Of a stretch of DNA of 64,000 nucleotides, positions 35,682 to 44,291 are shown in pieces; the first letter of the stretch is position 1, and each line of letters begins with the position of its first letter. The DNA comes from Marinobacter lipolyticus SM19 (GTDB lineage: Bacteria; Pseudomonadota; Gammaproteobacteria; Pseudomonadales; Oleiphilaceae). The position numbers and the translations under genes are program-made. The stretch covers positions 138,813 through 202,812 of the forward strand of contig NZ_KE007306.1 in the NCBI RefSeq assembly GCF_000397065.2, written 5' to 3'. The notes beneath the pieces are model-generated. The model worked only from the letters and a program-made list of their open reading frames with translations, had not been told where the DNA came from and did not search any database.

Positions 35682-35699
35682 CAGCAAAAGCGATGCCAT
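35682..35699 (-). promoter_or_regulatory. predicted sigma-54 promoter for fliK
   Basis: The minus strand reads ATGGCATCGCTTTTGC, with TGGCA at -24, GG-N10-GC spacing and a perfect TTGC at -12, about 62 bases before the fliK ATG. It lies just after the Hpt gene, which marks fliK as a new transcription unit. Confidence 0.7.
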
Positions 35700-35717
35700 C
35701 CTTTGCAGAGCTGCGAA

Positions 35718-36065
35718 TTAGTCCTTGAGAATCCGCTCCAACATGCTTCGTACCTGATGAAACTCCGAATCAATCTCTTGCAAAAACGGGCCCGCATCGT
35801 CCAAGCGCATTTCCCGCCCGGCACTCTCTACTTCCAGGCACAAGGCGCCGAGCCGAGGTGCACCTATATTTATACTGCTTCCTTTGAAACTGTGCGCCGC
35901 TTTAACTAACGCATCGGCATCACCCGTTTCAAGCGCATTACGTATGGATGCCAATCGGTCGACGGAATCGCTGATGTAGGTATGAATCAAAACGTCGAAC
36001 TCATCCTCCATCACATCCTTTAGCTCCGCCAGAGCTTCTTCATCAAGGTGCGGCTTGTCGTTCAT
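35718..36065 (-). CDS. Hpt domain phosphotransfer protein (HptB-like)
   Basis: A 115-residue histidine phosphotransfer domain with the phosphorylated His in AAHSFKGSSINIGAPRLG (about residue 63). In Pseudomonas, HptB takes phosphate from hybrid kinases such as PA1611 and RetS-type partners and passes it to HsbR. The ATG overlaps the stop of the HsbR-like gene as ATGA, so the two are made together. The kinase that feeds it is not in the window. Confidence 0.88.
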   Translation of the reverse strand: MNDKPHLDEEALAELKDVMEDEFDVLIHTYISDSVDRLASIRNALETGDADALVKAAHSFKGSSINIGAPRLGALCLEVESAGREMRLDDAGPFLQEIDSEFHQVRSMLERILKD

Positions 36066-37828
36066 GACGGCCCCCCGTGTTGAGTGATGGCCTCCCCCTC
36101 AGGGGCTCCGGCCTCAGAAAAGTGCCAATCATATACGATTTCAACGTGATTGCCCCGCTCCCTGAAAGTCAACGACCCAGCCAGTCTCTGCAACAGCATC
36201 AGACCTCGGCCGGCATAGCCTCGCCCTATGTCGGCTGGCCCCGGATGGTTTTGGTAGTCGAACCCGCGACCACTGTCTTCGCAAACAATGACCAACTGCC
36301 CTCCGGAATCGGTCATCGAGTGGGTCAGGCGAAACGTGATAAAATGATCGCTCACTTTACTCAAGCGTCGCTCCCTTTCAGCGTAATAACGGCCGAAGCC
36401 GTCTGCGGTTCTCTTCCATTCTGATGGCAAGCCGAGAACCCCATGCTCCAGAGCATTGGTATACAGCTCCGATAACAGGGTGTAGATCTCGCCACTTCGG
36501 CGCCTCAGTGCCGGTACTTCCATGCAAATATGAAGCAACAGAGGCAATGGACTGAATTGTCCCAGGGTTCTGTCCCTGACTTCATAAACGCAGTGCCACT
36601 CAGCGGGACCCTCAAGGGCAGATAATGGAACCTCATCCGATAAGCCACCAAGGGCTTCACTTGCCGCCATATCCAGAGTGACCAGGGTCAGATCATCCTG
36701 GTCAAGCCGGCCACCGGAAAAAGCCCGTACCCGATCAATAATGGCGTCAAAGATATGAACCCCGTCAGTCAAAGCGTTCAGGGTACTGACCACGCCTCGG
36801 TCGCCAAACATATCACCCTGATCACTTGTCGTTTCCAGCACGCCATCGGTCATAAACATCAGGGTATCCCCCGGATGAGCCTGGATGACCGTCATCGAGG
36901 CATCAAAGCGGGTAGCATCCAGAACCCCCAGCGGCAGATGAGACGAGGGCAGAGACCGCCGACTACCATCCTGACGGATTAGCCAGCCATCAGGCAACCC
37001 GCCGTTCCAGATCTGCACCTGACTGAGCGCGAAATCCGCCTGAATCATGGCCGCACAGCAGAACATGCCCGCAGGTAGAATGCGTTTGAGCTTCTGATTG
37101 ATTTCCCTCAGCACATCGCTGCCACTGAATCCCTTGGCAGTCATGCCATAAAAAATCTCCGCCACCGGCATAGCCCCTACAGCCGCCGGCAACCCATGCC
37201 CGGTGAAGTCTCCAATCAATATCTGGATACCACCGGCAGGGCTCGGCGAGGCAAACAGGATGTCGCCGTTGAAAATCGACAGGGGTGAGGCGTGGTAACG
37301 AATGCTGTCGGTATCCAGACAACCGGTATGGGCGATGTTGTCAAAGACCCGCTTGGCAATATGCTGCTCTTCAGTCAGCTTGCGATTGCGTTCGTGAATC
37401 AAATCCCGATGTTCGCTGATGGTCTGGTGCATCAGTCGCATACGGTTAAATGCGTTGATTTTCGCCTCAATGATGACCCGGTTGTAGGGTTTGGTCAGGA
37501 AGTCATCGCCACCAGCTTCCAGGCAACGGGCCAGTGCATCGGCATTGGTCAGGGAGGTCAGGAAAATCAGCGGTACCAGCCGTTCACCCGCCAGGGCCTT
37601 GATCTTCCTGGCCGCTTCCATGCCATCCATCTGCGGCATCATGGCATCCAGAAAAACAAGCTGGGGGGAGGCCTGACGGAACAGCTCTACCGCTTCGACA
37701 CCATTGGCGGCATCCAGCACATCATGACCAAGGCGGCGTAACAGGGTTTTCAGGATGAGTCGATCGCTGTCACTATCGTCAGCGATCAGTATCAGGAGCG
37801 AGCGATTGCCAGTTTGAGAATCATCCAC
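36062..37828 (-). CDS. HsbR-like response regulator: receiver, PP2C phosphatase and anti-sigma kinase domains
   Basis: A 588-residue protein in three parts: a receiver (about 10-130, Asp in LVFLDAMMPQMDG), a SpoIIE/PP2C phosphatase (IGDFTGHGLPAAVGAMPVAE and MFMTDGVLE metal-binding segments) and a C-terminal HATPase domain of the anti-sigma-factor kinase type (YTNALEHGVLG, then CEDSGRGFD and GRGLMLL). This is the architecture of HsbR, which dephosphorylates or phosphorylates the antagonist HsbA and thereby affects FlgM and diguanylate cyclase HsbD. The start is a GTG (37826-37828) with GGGAGG seven bases upstream. Confidence 0.88.
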   Translation of the reverse strand: MDDSQTGNRSLLILIADDSDSDRLILKTLLRRLGHDVLDAANGVEAVELFRQASPQLVFLDAMMPQMDGMEAARKIKALAGERLVPLIFLTSLTNADALARCLEAGGDDFLTKPYNRVIIEAKINAFNRMRLMHQTISEHRDLIHERNRKLTEEQHIAKRVFDNIAHTGCLDTDSIRYHASPLSIFNGDILFASPSPAGGIQILIGDFTGHGLPAAVGAMPVAEIFYGMTAKGFSGSDVLREINQKLKRILPAGMFCCAAMIQADFALSQVQIWNGGLPDGWLIRQDGSRRSLPSSHLPLGVLDATRFDASMTVIQAHPGDTLMFMTDGVLETTSDQGDMFGDRGVVSTLNALTDGVHIFDAIIDRVRAFSGGRLDQDDLTLVTLDMAASEALGGLSDEVPLSALEGPAEWHCVYEVRDRTLGQFSPLPLLLHICMEVPALRRRSGEIYTLLSELYTNALEHGVLGLPSEWKRTADGFGRYYAERERRLSKVSDHFITFRLTHSMTDSGGQLVIVCEDSGRGFDYQNHPGPADIGRGYAGRGLMLLQRLAGSLTFRERGNHVEIVYDWHFSEAGAPEGEAITQHGGPS

Positions 37829-37860
37829 ACTGGACCTCCCGAAGGGTTTATGCCCCTCCG

Positions 37861-38166
37861 TCAGCGGATCGCAAACAGCTGCTCGAAATTGGATATGGCC
37901 AGGATTCGGCGAACGTCACTGTTACAGTTCTCAATACTGATGGTGGCCCTGTCGCCTCCGGCGTAATCACGCAGTAACAACAACATACCGAGAGCAGAGC
38001 TGTCCAGATACGTTGTATCGGACAAATCCACCACGTAGCCCTTTATTTCCTGGTCACCATGCTCATAGGCGTCACGGAAGGCCTGATGTGTACTGAAATC
38101 AAACCGGCCGTCAATCTTTATGATCAGGGTCTGACCATCCTCGCTGCGACGCGTATGAATAGGCAT
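37861..38166 (-). CDS. STAS anti-sigma factor antagonist (HsbA-like)
   Basis: A 101-residue STAS domain with the phosphorylatable serine in VDLSDTTYLDSSALGMLLLL. It should be the substrate of the HsbR-like protein encoded directly downstream. In Pseudomonas, unphosphorylated HsbA binds the anti-sigma factor FlgM and frees FliA, while phosphorylated HsbA favours biofilm formation. The location between fliJ and fliK matches that flagellar role. About 99 bases separate it from fliJ, without a promoter I can recognise. Confidence 0.88.
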   Translation of the reverse strand: MPIHTRRSEDGQTLIIKIDGRFDFSTHQAFRDAYEHGDQEIKGYVVDLSDTTYLDSSALGMLLLLRDYAGGDRATISIENCNSDVRRILAISNFEQLFAIR

Positions 38167-38265
38167 TCCTGGTCCTCCGAGGGAGTTCTCCGAAAAGGTA
38201 TTACACAGGTAAGGATAGCGCAGTCAGGCAGTTTTGCATCCACAACATCTGTACCCCCGGTCGAA

Positions 38266-38709
38266 CTACCCCCGGCGCCGGGCAAAGGCTCGTCCGGCAG
38301 CTTCATCCGCGAGTTTTTGTTCTTTCACGTCTTGCTCCCGCTGCTCCTGGCGACGGCATGTCTCAATATACTTCTCCATGCCACGGCGGCGCTCCCAGGC
38401 CAGTTGCCACTGCCGCCGGCATTCTTCCAGGCGCCCTTCGAGGATATCCAGCTGAGTTTGCTGCTGTCGCAGCACCTGATCCAGCTGAGCAATAAAGGCC
38501 TGCCATGCCTGAAGACGTGCTACTGGCACCACTCCCTGCTGGTTCTGACGAATCTGGTCCCGGTACTCCTGCTGGTACCGGTTAAGATTATCAATCTGCG
38601 CCTGCTGGGCGTCAAACTGCTTGCGAGCCTCGCCCATCTTCTCCAGGGCTTCCTGCTCTTTACGCTCTTCCAGAGTCAGGACCACAGCAAGACGTTGGGA
38701 CCTGAGCAT
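38266..38709 (-). CDS. fliJ: FliJ, flagellar export chaperone/stalk protein
   Basis: A 147-residue protein predicted to be a long antiparallel coiled coil, rich in Gln, Glu and Arg (EERKEQEALEKMGEARKQF, QQTQLDILEGRLEECRRQ). FliJ sits in the centre of the FliI hexamer like a rotary stalk and links it to FlhA. I use the ATG at 38707-38709, which shares one base with the fliI stop (TGATG); a GTG one codon earlier is the alternative. Confidence 0.93.
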   Translation of the reverse strand: MLRSQRLAVVLTLEERKEQEALEKMGEARKQFDAQQAQIDNLNRYQQEYRDQIRQNQQGVVPVARLQAWQAFIAQLDQVLRQQQTQLDILEGRLEECRRQWQLAWERRRGMEKYIETCRRQEQREQDVKEQKLADEAAGRAFARRRG

Positions 38710-40094
38710 CACTCAGCACCTCTCGCCGGTACCGGTGCGCCGGATTTTCTTCGCTCCGGGGACCGCCGTTCCGGAACCACCGCCAACAACTGTTCAATGC
38801 TCTCCTGCAGCGGCGCACTCTCATTCAGCCCCTGCTTGAGAAACTGGGTCATGTTGCCAATATGTGTAATGGCAAAATCGGTTTCGGAATCAGACCCTTT
38901 AACATACGCACCCACACTGATCAGATCCCTGGCCTGCTGGTAGCGGGAATAAACCTGCTTGAAACGTTGTGCTCTGGAAAAGTGCTCTTCATCGGTTACC
39001 TGTGGCATCACCCGGCTGATGGATGCTTCCACGTCGATAGCGGGATAATGCCCCTCCTCCGCAAGCCGGCGGGAAAGCACAATGTGACCATCCAGAATAG
39101 CCCTGGCTGCATCGGCAATGGGATCCTGTTGATCGTCCCCTTCGGTAAGCACGGTATAGAATGCGGTAATAGAACCGCCACCCTGGCGTCCGTTGCCGGT
39201 CCGTTCCACCAGTTGTGGCAATTTGGCAAAGACCGATGGCGGATAACCCTTGGTGGCCGGTGGTTCGCCCACCGCCAAAGCAATTTCACGCTGCGCCTGG
39301 GCATAACGGGTCAGGGAATCCATCAGCAACAGCACCCGCTTGCCCTTGTCACGGTAGTATTCCGCAATTCGCGTGGTCAACATGGCTGCCCGCAACCGCA
39401 TCAGCGGTGAGTCATCCGCTGGGGAGGCCACAACCACGGAACGGGCCAGACCTTCTTCACCCAGAATGTCCTCGATGAATTCCTTGACCTCACGTCCCCG
39501 CTCGCCAATCAGCCCAACCACGGTGATGTCTGCATCAGTAAAGCGGGTCATCATGCCCAGCAACATGCTTTTACCCACACCGCTGCCAGCAAACAGACCA
39601 AGGCGTTGCCCTTGCCCCACCGTCAGCAGCGAATTGATCGCACGGATGCCGACATCCATCGCTTCACGTACTGGCGCCCGGTCCAGCGGATTGATGATGT
39701 CACCAGTCAGAGAAACTCTGGATTCAACCTGCAAGGGCCCCTTGCCATCCAGGGGCTCACCGCTGCCGCCCACCACTCTGCCCAGCATTTCCGGGCCAAC
39801 CGGCACACGGCTTGCCGCCGCCAGGGGCACCACCCTGGCACCGGGACGCAGACCTTCGATGGCCGTCAACGGCATAAGGTAGACCCGGTCATCCTCAAAA
39901 CCAACCACTTCGGCTTCAACACTGCCGGATCCCTGCCCCTGAATCACGCAACGATCACCCACCACCATGGGACAACCCACGCACTCAAGGGTCAGGCCCA
40001 CCATGCGGGTCAGGCGTCCAGACAGCTCCGGGACCGACTCACGCTCAATGCCTCTCTGTAGTCGCTTCAAACGGTCAGCCAGGTTCCCGGTCAT
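38709..40094 (-). CDS. fliI: FliI, flagellar export ATPase
   Basis: A 461-residue F1-beta-like ATPase with Walker [10 protein letters not shown] (169-177), [12 protein letters not shown], Walker [19 protein letters not shown] and a C-terminal helical domain. It unloads cargo from chaperones at the export gate, held off by FliH until docking. The ATG at 40092-40094 ([13 protein letters not shown]) has GGGAGCGAGG directly upstream and lies inside the end of fliH; an ATG 27 bases earlier is less well placed. Confidence 0.97.
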   Translation of the reverse strand: MTGNLADRLKRLQRGIERESVPELSGRLTRMVGLTLECVGCPMVVGDRCVIQGQGSGSVEAEVVGFEDDRVYLMPLTAIEGLRPGARVVPLAAASRVPVGPEMLGRVVGGSGEPLDGKGPLQVESRVSLTGDIINPLDRAPVREAMDVGIRAINSLLTVGQGQRLGLFAGSGVGKSMLLGMMTRFTDADITVVGLIGERGREVKEFIEDILGEEGLARSVVVASPADDSPLMRLRAAMLTTRIAEYYRDKGKRVLLLMDSLTRYAQAQREIALAVGEPPATKGYPPSVFAKLPQLVERTGNGRQGGGSITAFYTVLTEGDDQQDPIADAARAILDGHIVLSRRLAEEGHYPAIDVEASISRVMPQVTDEEHFSRAQRFKQVYSRYQQARDLISVGAYVKGSDSETDFAITHIGNMTQFLKQGLNESAPLQESIEQLLAVVPERRSPERRKSGAPVPARGAE

Positions 40095-40941
40095 CGTCCT
40101 CGCTCCCGTTGACGTCGTCACTGCCAGAATCCAGCACGTCCCGGTGGAAATCGGTCAGATCCCCCATCATGGCGTCCAGTTCCTCGCTCTCTCCAGCCTC
40201 TTCATTACCAAGCTGCTTATCAAGCATGTCCTGAACCGCTTTCTGGAAACGTTTTTCTACCGTGAAGTCCACGAGGCTGTGGCGGGGTTCCACCTTACAC
40301 CCACCGCGCAGGATGCTGTCATCCTCCACCACCGAGTTGGTCGCTTCGAAGCGTTCCGCCACCTCCCTGACCCAGTCCGCATCGTCCGGGTGAACCAGGA
40401 TACGCACATTCTCGGTGGTGGATGGCAGACAGGCCATAGCCTGACGGACCACCTGTTGGATCTGGGAGGAATCAATGGACAATTCGCGGTAAACCACGGT
40501 ACGGGCGAGAATAGTGGTCAGGTTGACCAGGGCAGTCTCCAGTTCGTCTTCGTGACGACGAATTGGAATCAGCAGCTCTCCGAGCATGTGTTCAAGCCGG
40601 TCCATGCGGGATTCCATTTCCTTACGGGTTTCTTCCAGGCCTCGCTCTTCGCCCTGCTTCCGGCCTTCAGCAAAGCCGGCTTCATAACCGTCCTTGTGGC
40701 CCTGCTCCCGGCCTTCATTAAAACCAGCCTGGTAGCCTGAGTCACGCCCCTCTGCGTGCCCATCTTCACGCGCAGCCTGACGGATCTCCTCGATATCGGC
40801 CGCCGTCAATGGTTTGACGTCCCGCTCTTCTTCCCGAGCCACCTCATTACCCTTCGAATCAAGCAGGGGCAACTCCCAGCGCTCGTAGGCCGTGAGTTGC
40901 TCTTTGGGTATGCGGTTGAGACTTTTCTCGGAATCTTTCAT
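40075..40941 (-). CDS. fliH: FliH, negative regulator of the FliI ATPase
   Basis: A 288-residue protein. After a charged N terminus comes a GxxxG-type glycine repeat ([20 protein letters not shown] and [13 protein letters not shown], about 70-105), the signature helix of FliH. The C-terminal half (about 120-260) resembles the F1 delta/b subunits. It binds FliI and FliN and brings the ATPase to the C-ring. The ATG shares one base with the fliG stop; a GTG one codon earlier also exists. The C-terminal 30 residues are strongly acidic. Confidence 0.94.
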   Translation of the reverse strand: MKDSEKSLNRIPKEQLTAYERWELPLLDSKGNEVAREEERDVKPLTAADIEEIRQAAREDGHAEGRDSGYQAGFNEGREQGHKDGYEAGFAEGRKQGEERGLEETRKEMESRMDRLEHMLGELLIPIRRHEDELETALVNLTTILARTVVYRELSIDSSQIQQVVRQAMACLPSTTENVRILVHPDDADWVREVAERFEATNSVVEDDSILRGGCKVEPRHSLVDFTVEKRFQKAVQDMLDKQLGNEEAGESEELDAMMGDLTDFHRDVLDSGSDDVNGSEDDDREPG

Positions 40942-41999
40942 CACATCATTTCTTCACCGGCACCACCGAGGGTGATTTCACCGGCTTCAGCCATACGACG
41001 GGCAATGGTAATGATGTCTTTCTGGGCGGTTTCCACTTCGCTGACACGAACCGGGCCCTTGGCTTCCAGATCGTCCTGAAGCAGTTCCGCAGCCCGCTTC
41101 GACATGTTCTTGAATATTTTGTCCTGCACCGCGTCATCGGCACCTTTCAGGGCCACTACCAATACCTCGGAAGACACTTCACGCAGTAGCGCCTGAATAC
41201 CCCGGTCGTCGATGTCCTTGAGGTTATCGAAGACAAACATCAGGTCTTCGATGGTAGAAGCAAGGTCCGGATCCATGTCCTTGATGGAATCCATCAGGTT
41301 ACCCTCTACGCTTCGGTCCATGAAGTTCATGATATCCGCTGCTCGCTTAACACCACCAATGCGGGACGTCTGGGCAGCGGAACCACCGGAGAACTGTTTC
41401 TCGAGAATATTGTTCAGTTCCTGGAGTGCCTGCGGCTGGATACTTTCGAGGGAAGCCACCCGCATCATCACATCCAGCCGAACCTTGTCATCCAGTGTGC
41501 CAAGAATCTCGGCCGCCTGATCCGGGTCCAGATAGGAAATTACGATGGCCTGAATCTGAGGGTGTTCGTATCGGATGATATCGCCAACCGCTCGGGGCTC
41601 CATCCATTTCAGGGTGTCCAGACCCGTGGTATTGCCACCGATCAGGATACGGTCGATCAGACTGGATGCCTTATCGTCCCCCAATGCCTGGGTCAGCATG
41701 GTGCGGATGTAATCGTCGTTGCCAACGCCGAGGCCTGTCTGGCCACCGACCGCATCAACAAACTGATTCAGTACGAAGGTCACATCATCTTTACTGACGT
41801 CCTTCATCTGCGCCATCGCCACACCAACCCGCTGAACCTCCTTGGGCCCCATGTGTTTCAACACTTCCGCGGCATCGGCCTCACCCAGGGACATCAGCAG
41901 AATAGCAGCCTGCTCGACACGGGGAATTTTACGCTGCGGTTTCTGGGGCGCCTGTTGTGCACCCTCTACCTGACGATTGGTTTCTTCAGTCATCGACAT
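40941..41999 (-). CDS. fliG: FliG, flagellar rotor/switch protein
   Basis: A 352-residue protein. The EHPQ motif (RYEHPQIQAIVISYLD) and the C-terminal torque helix region (LVVALKGADDAVQDKIFKNM, then SKRAAELLQDDLEAKGPVRVSEVE) are clear. FliG joins the MS-ring to FliM and receives force from the stator. The first ATG overlaps the fliF stop by 14 bases; a second ATG two codons later would serve equally. The first 25 residues are polar and variable. Confidence 0.97.
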   Translation of the reverse strand: MSMTEETNRQVEGAQQAPQKPQRKIPRVEQAAILLMSLGEADAAEVLKHMGPKEVQRVGVAMAQMKDVSKDDVTFVLNQFVDAVGGQTGLGVGNDDYIRTMLTQALGDDKASSLIDRILIGGNTTGLDTLKWMEPRAVGDIIRYEHPQIQAIVISYLDPDQAAEILGTLDDKVRLDVMMRVASLESIQPQALQELNNILEKQFSGGSAAQTSRIGGVKRAADIMNFMDRSVEGNLMDSIKDMDPDLASTIEDLMFVFDNLKDIDDRGIQALLREVSSEVLVVALKGADDAVQDKIFKNMSKRAAELLQDDLEAKGPVRVSEVETAQKDIITIARRMAEAGEITLGGAGEEMM

Positions 42000-43692
42000 T
42001 CACCCACTGGCGCATAACCTGGGCAACCCTCGCCGGGTCTTCTGCGATCAGGCCTTTCAGTGCATTCAATTGCCTATCATAACTGTCCGTAGCGCCCGGC
42101 AAAAGCAGTTCATCCTGAGACGACATGGCGCGACGTAACTCATCCCCACCTTCGATACCGTCAAGGTCACCATAACCGCCATCGGCATCCCCCCCACGCT
42201 CACTCTTGCCTGCGCCGGAAAGACTCTTGAGTGTCGGGCGCAGCAGACCAAGAACCAGTACCAGGATAACCAGACCCGCCAGAACCTGCTTCATCAGATC
42301 CCAGAACCAGGGCTGCTCCCAGAATCCCGGCGTCTCAAACTGCACCTGCTCCTCCGCCGCAAAGGCGGTATTCATAACGGTGACACTGTCTCCCCGTACC
42401 GCGGAGTAACCCACTGCATCGCGAACCAGCATATTCAGGCGCTGCAATTCCTGCTCTGGCCACGGTTCGTAACTGACCTCACCGGTCTGTGGATCGACTA
42501 CCTTCATGTCATCCACTGCCAGGGCCACAGTCAGCCGTTTGACCCTACCCTGCTCCTGACGGATATAACTGACGGTACGATCCATTTCATAGTTTCGGGT
42601 AGATTCCCGGCGCACATTCACCGGCTGTGGTGCGGGCTCGCCGTCTTCCCCTGCTTCACCCTGACCCGCCTGCTCCGGCACCTGACTCTCGCCCGGAGGC
42701 TGGTTTGACAACGCACCAGGTACTCCACCGGTGCTGCCGTTGATGCGCTGCTCACTCATTTCCCGCTCGCTGCGCACGGCCTGCTGCTCAGGGTTGAACA
42801 GCTCTTCTGCCTGCTCCACCGAGGAAAAATCCAGGTCTGCTGTCACTTCTGCACGAAAACGGCCGTCTCCAACAATGGGACCCACCAGGGATGCCACGCG
42901 GCGGGTCAGGCGATCTTCCACGCGAGCTGTGTAGTCGTACTGATCCTTGATTTGCTGACTGTTATTGTCTGTCTCACGCCCGGTCAGGAGGTTGCCGTTC
43001 TGGTCGACGACCGTGACATTCTCCTTACTCATCTCGGGGATGCTGCCAGCCACCAGGTTTACAATAGCCGCGATGTGCTCCTGTTCCGGCTTGCGACCGG
43101 CGAATACATCCAGAAAAACGGACGCTGTCGGGGTGCGGGCATCTCTGACAAAAACGGACCGCTCCGGAATCGCCAGGTGCACGCGGGCAGAACGCACACC
43201 GCGCATAGCAGCGATCGTGCGAGCGAGCTCGCCTTCCAGGCCCCGACGGAAACTGATGGTTTCCATAAACTGCGAGGTCCCCAAACCACGGTCCTGATCC
43301 AGTAGCTCATAACCCATGGTCTGCTCATCGGTCACGCCCTCGGCAGCCAGTTTCAGGCGGGCGTTGTAGACCTCATCGGAGGGCACCAGCAGGGCGCCGG
43401 TACGCGGATCCATGCGGTAGTTGATGCCGCTCTGATCGAGAATGGAGGTTATATCCTGAGGGTTGTAGCCGGACATATCACCGACCACCGGCTGATAGTT
43501 CGGCTCCTGAGCCCAGAGCACCACGGCAACGCCCAGGGCGACGCTGGCGGCCAGCCCCACCATCAGGCCGATCTGCCGCAATAGGTTTAGCCGATTGAAT
43601 CCGAACAGCAGGTCGCTGCGATTTTCCGGTTTATCCGCATCCGAGGCTGCCGGTACGTTGGCGCTGGAGGTTTCTGCAGGTACGCTGGCCAT
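41986..43692 (-). CDS. fliF: FliF, flagellar MS-ring protein
   Basis: A 568-residue ring protein with two membrane helices (about 39-60 and near 455-475), periplasmic ring-building motifs (VYNARLKLAAEGV, QFMETISFRRGLEGELARTI, VHLAIPERSVF) and a C-terminal tail that binds FliG (RQLNALKGLIAEDPARVAQVMRQWV). The N-terminal 30 residues are polar. It is the first structural piece laid down at the pole by FlhF. Confidence 0.97.
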   Translation of the reverse strand: MASVPAETSSANVPAASDADKPENRSDLLFGFNRLNLLRQIGLMVGLAASVALGVAVVLWAQEPNYQPVVGDMSGYNPQDITSILDQSGINYRMDPRTGALLVPSDEVYNARLKLAAEGVTDEQTMGYELLDQDRGLGTSQFMETISFRRGLEGELARTIAAMRGVRSARVHLAIPERSVFVRDARTPTASVFLDVFAGRKPEQEHIAAIVNLVAGSIPEMSKENVTVVDQNGNLLTGRETDNNSQQIKDQYDYTARVEDRLTRRVASLVGPIVGDGRFRAEVTADLDFSSVEQAEELFNPEQQAVRSEREMSEQRINGSTGGVPGALSNQPPGESQVPEQAGQGEAGEDGEPAPQPVNVRRESTRNYEMDRTVSYIRQEQGRVKRLTVALAVDDMKVVDPQTGEVSYEPWPEQELQRLNMLVRDAVGYSAVRGDSVTVMNTAFAAEEQVQFETPGFWEQPWFWDLMKQVLAGLVILVLVLGLLRPTLKSLSGAGKSERGGDADGGYGDLDGIEGGDELRRAMSSQDELLLPGATDSYDRQLNALKGLIAEDPARVAQVMRQWVNVDD

Positions 43693-43707
43693 GTCTGTGC
43701 TCCGCTA

Positions 43708-44076
43708 TTATACCGGCATGTTCATGATATCTTCGTAAGCCTTCACCACCCGGTTACGAACCTGGGTTAATGCTTCGAAGGAAACCGAGGCTTTCTCGGA
43801 AGCAATCATCACGCGGGTAATGTCCACGTTGGGATCGCCCATTTCATAAGCTGTCTTGAGTTCACCCGACGTTTGCTGCAGCTCGTTCACACTGCCCACC
43901 GCACGACTGAGCATATCCCCGAAGCTTGGTGTTTCACGACCCTGCTCAACCCGTTGTGGGCTATCAATACGGCCACGAACATCATTGTCCTGCTCAACAC
44001 GCTGGTTCTGCATCATCTGCGAACGCATGTTACGGATTTCCGACAGCACATTATTGATATCTGCACGTTCGACCAT
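43708..44076 (-). CDS. fliE: FliE, MS-ring to rod junction protein
   Basis: A 122-residue protein whose second half is conserved ([40 protein letters not shown] text and [17 protein letters not shown]). FliE connects FliF to the rod and is the first exported component. The N terminus is a Gln- and Arg-rich stretch slightly longer than usual. GGGGAG precedes the ATG, and a sigma-54-type promoter lies about 70 bases upstream. It heads fliEFGHIJ. Confidence 0.95.
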   Translation of the reverse strand: MVERADINNVLSEIRNMRSQMMQNQRVEQDNDVRGRIDSPQRVEQGRETPSFGDMLSRAVGSVNELQQTSGELKTAYEMGDPNVDITRVMIASEKASVSFEALTQVRNRVVKAYEDIMNMPV

Positions 44077-44143
44077 AACTCACTCCCCGGGATTGGCTGC
44101 TTCGGCAACAACCCATTGAACTCTGAATCTGTTATTCCGTTTC

Positions 44144-44161
44144 AAGCAAACCACAGGCCAA
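44144..44161 (-). promoter_or_regulatory. predicted sigma-54 promoter for fliEFGHIJ
   Basis: The minus strand reads TTGGCCTGTGGTTTGC: TGGC at -24, exact GG-N10-GC spacing and TTGC at -12. The -12 element lies 70 bases before the fliE ATG. In Pseudomonas this operon depends on FleR and sigma-54, which agrees with fleSR lying directly upstream. Confidence 0.7.
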
Positions 44162-44240
44162 CAACATTTATTTCTTATTTTTCATTAAATTAAGGAAAAC
44201 ATTCGCAGTAGAAACAGGATGAACGACGGGGATTTGACAG

Positions 44241-44263
44241 AAAAAAAGGGCACCCGAAGGTGC
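44241..44263 (-). terminator. rho-independent terminator after fleR
   Basis: On the minus strand GCACC-TTCG-GGTGC forms a tight hairpin closed by a TTCG tetraloop, followed by CCC and then seven T bases (44241-44247). It begins 29 bases after the fleR stop and separates fleSR from the fliE promoter. This is the clearest intrinsic terminator in the window. Confidence 0.88.
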
Positions 44264-44291
44264 ACTGAAGAAGGAGTGGAGACAACACGGA

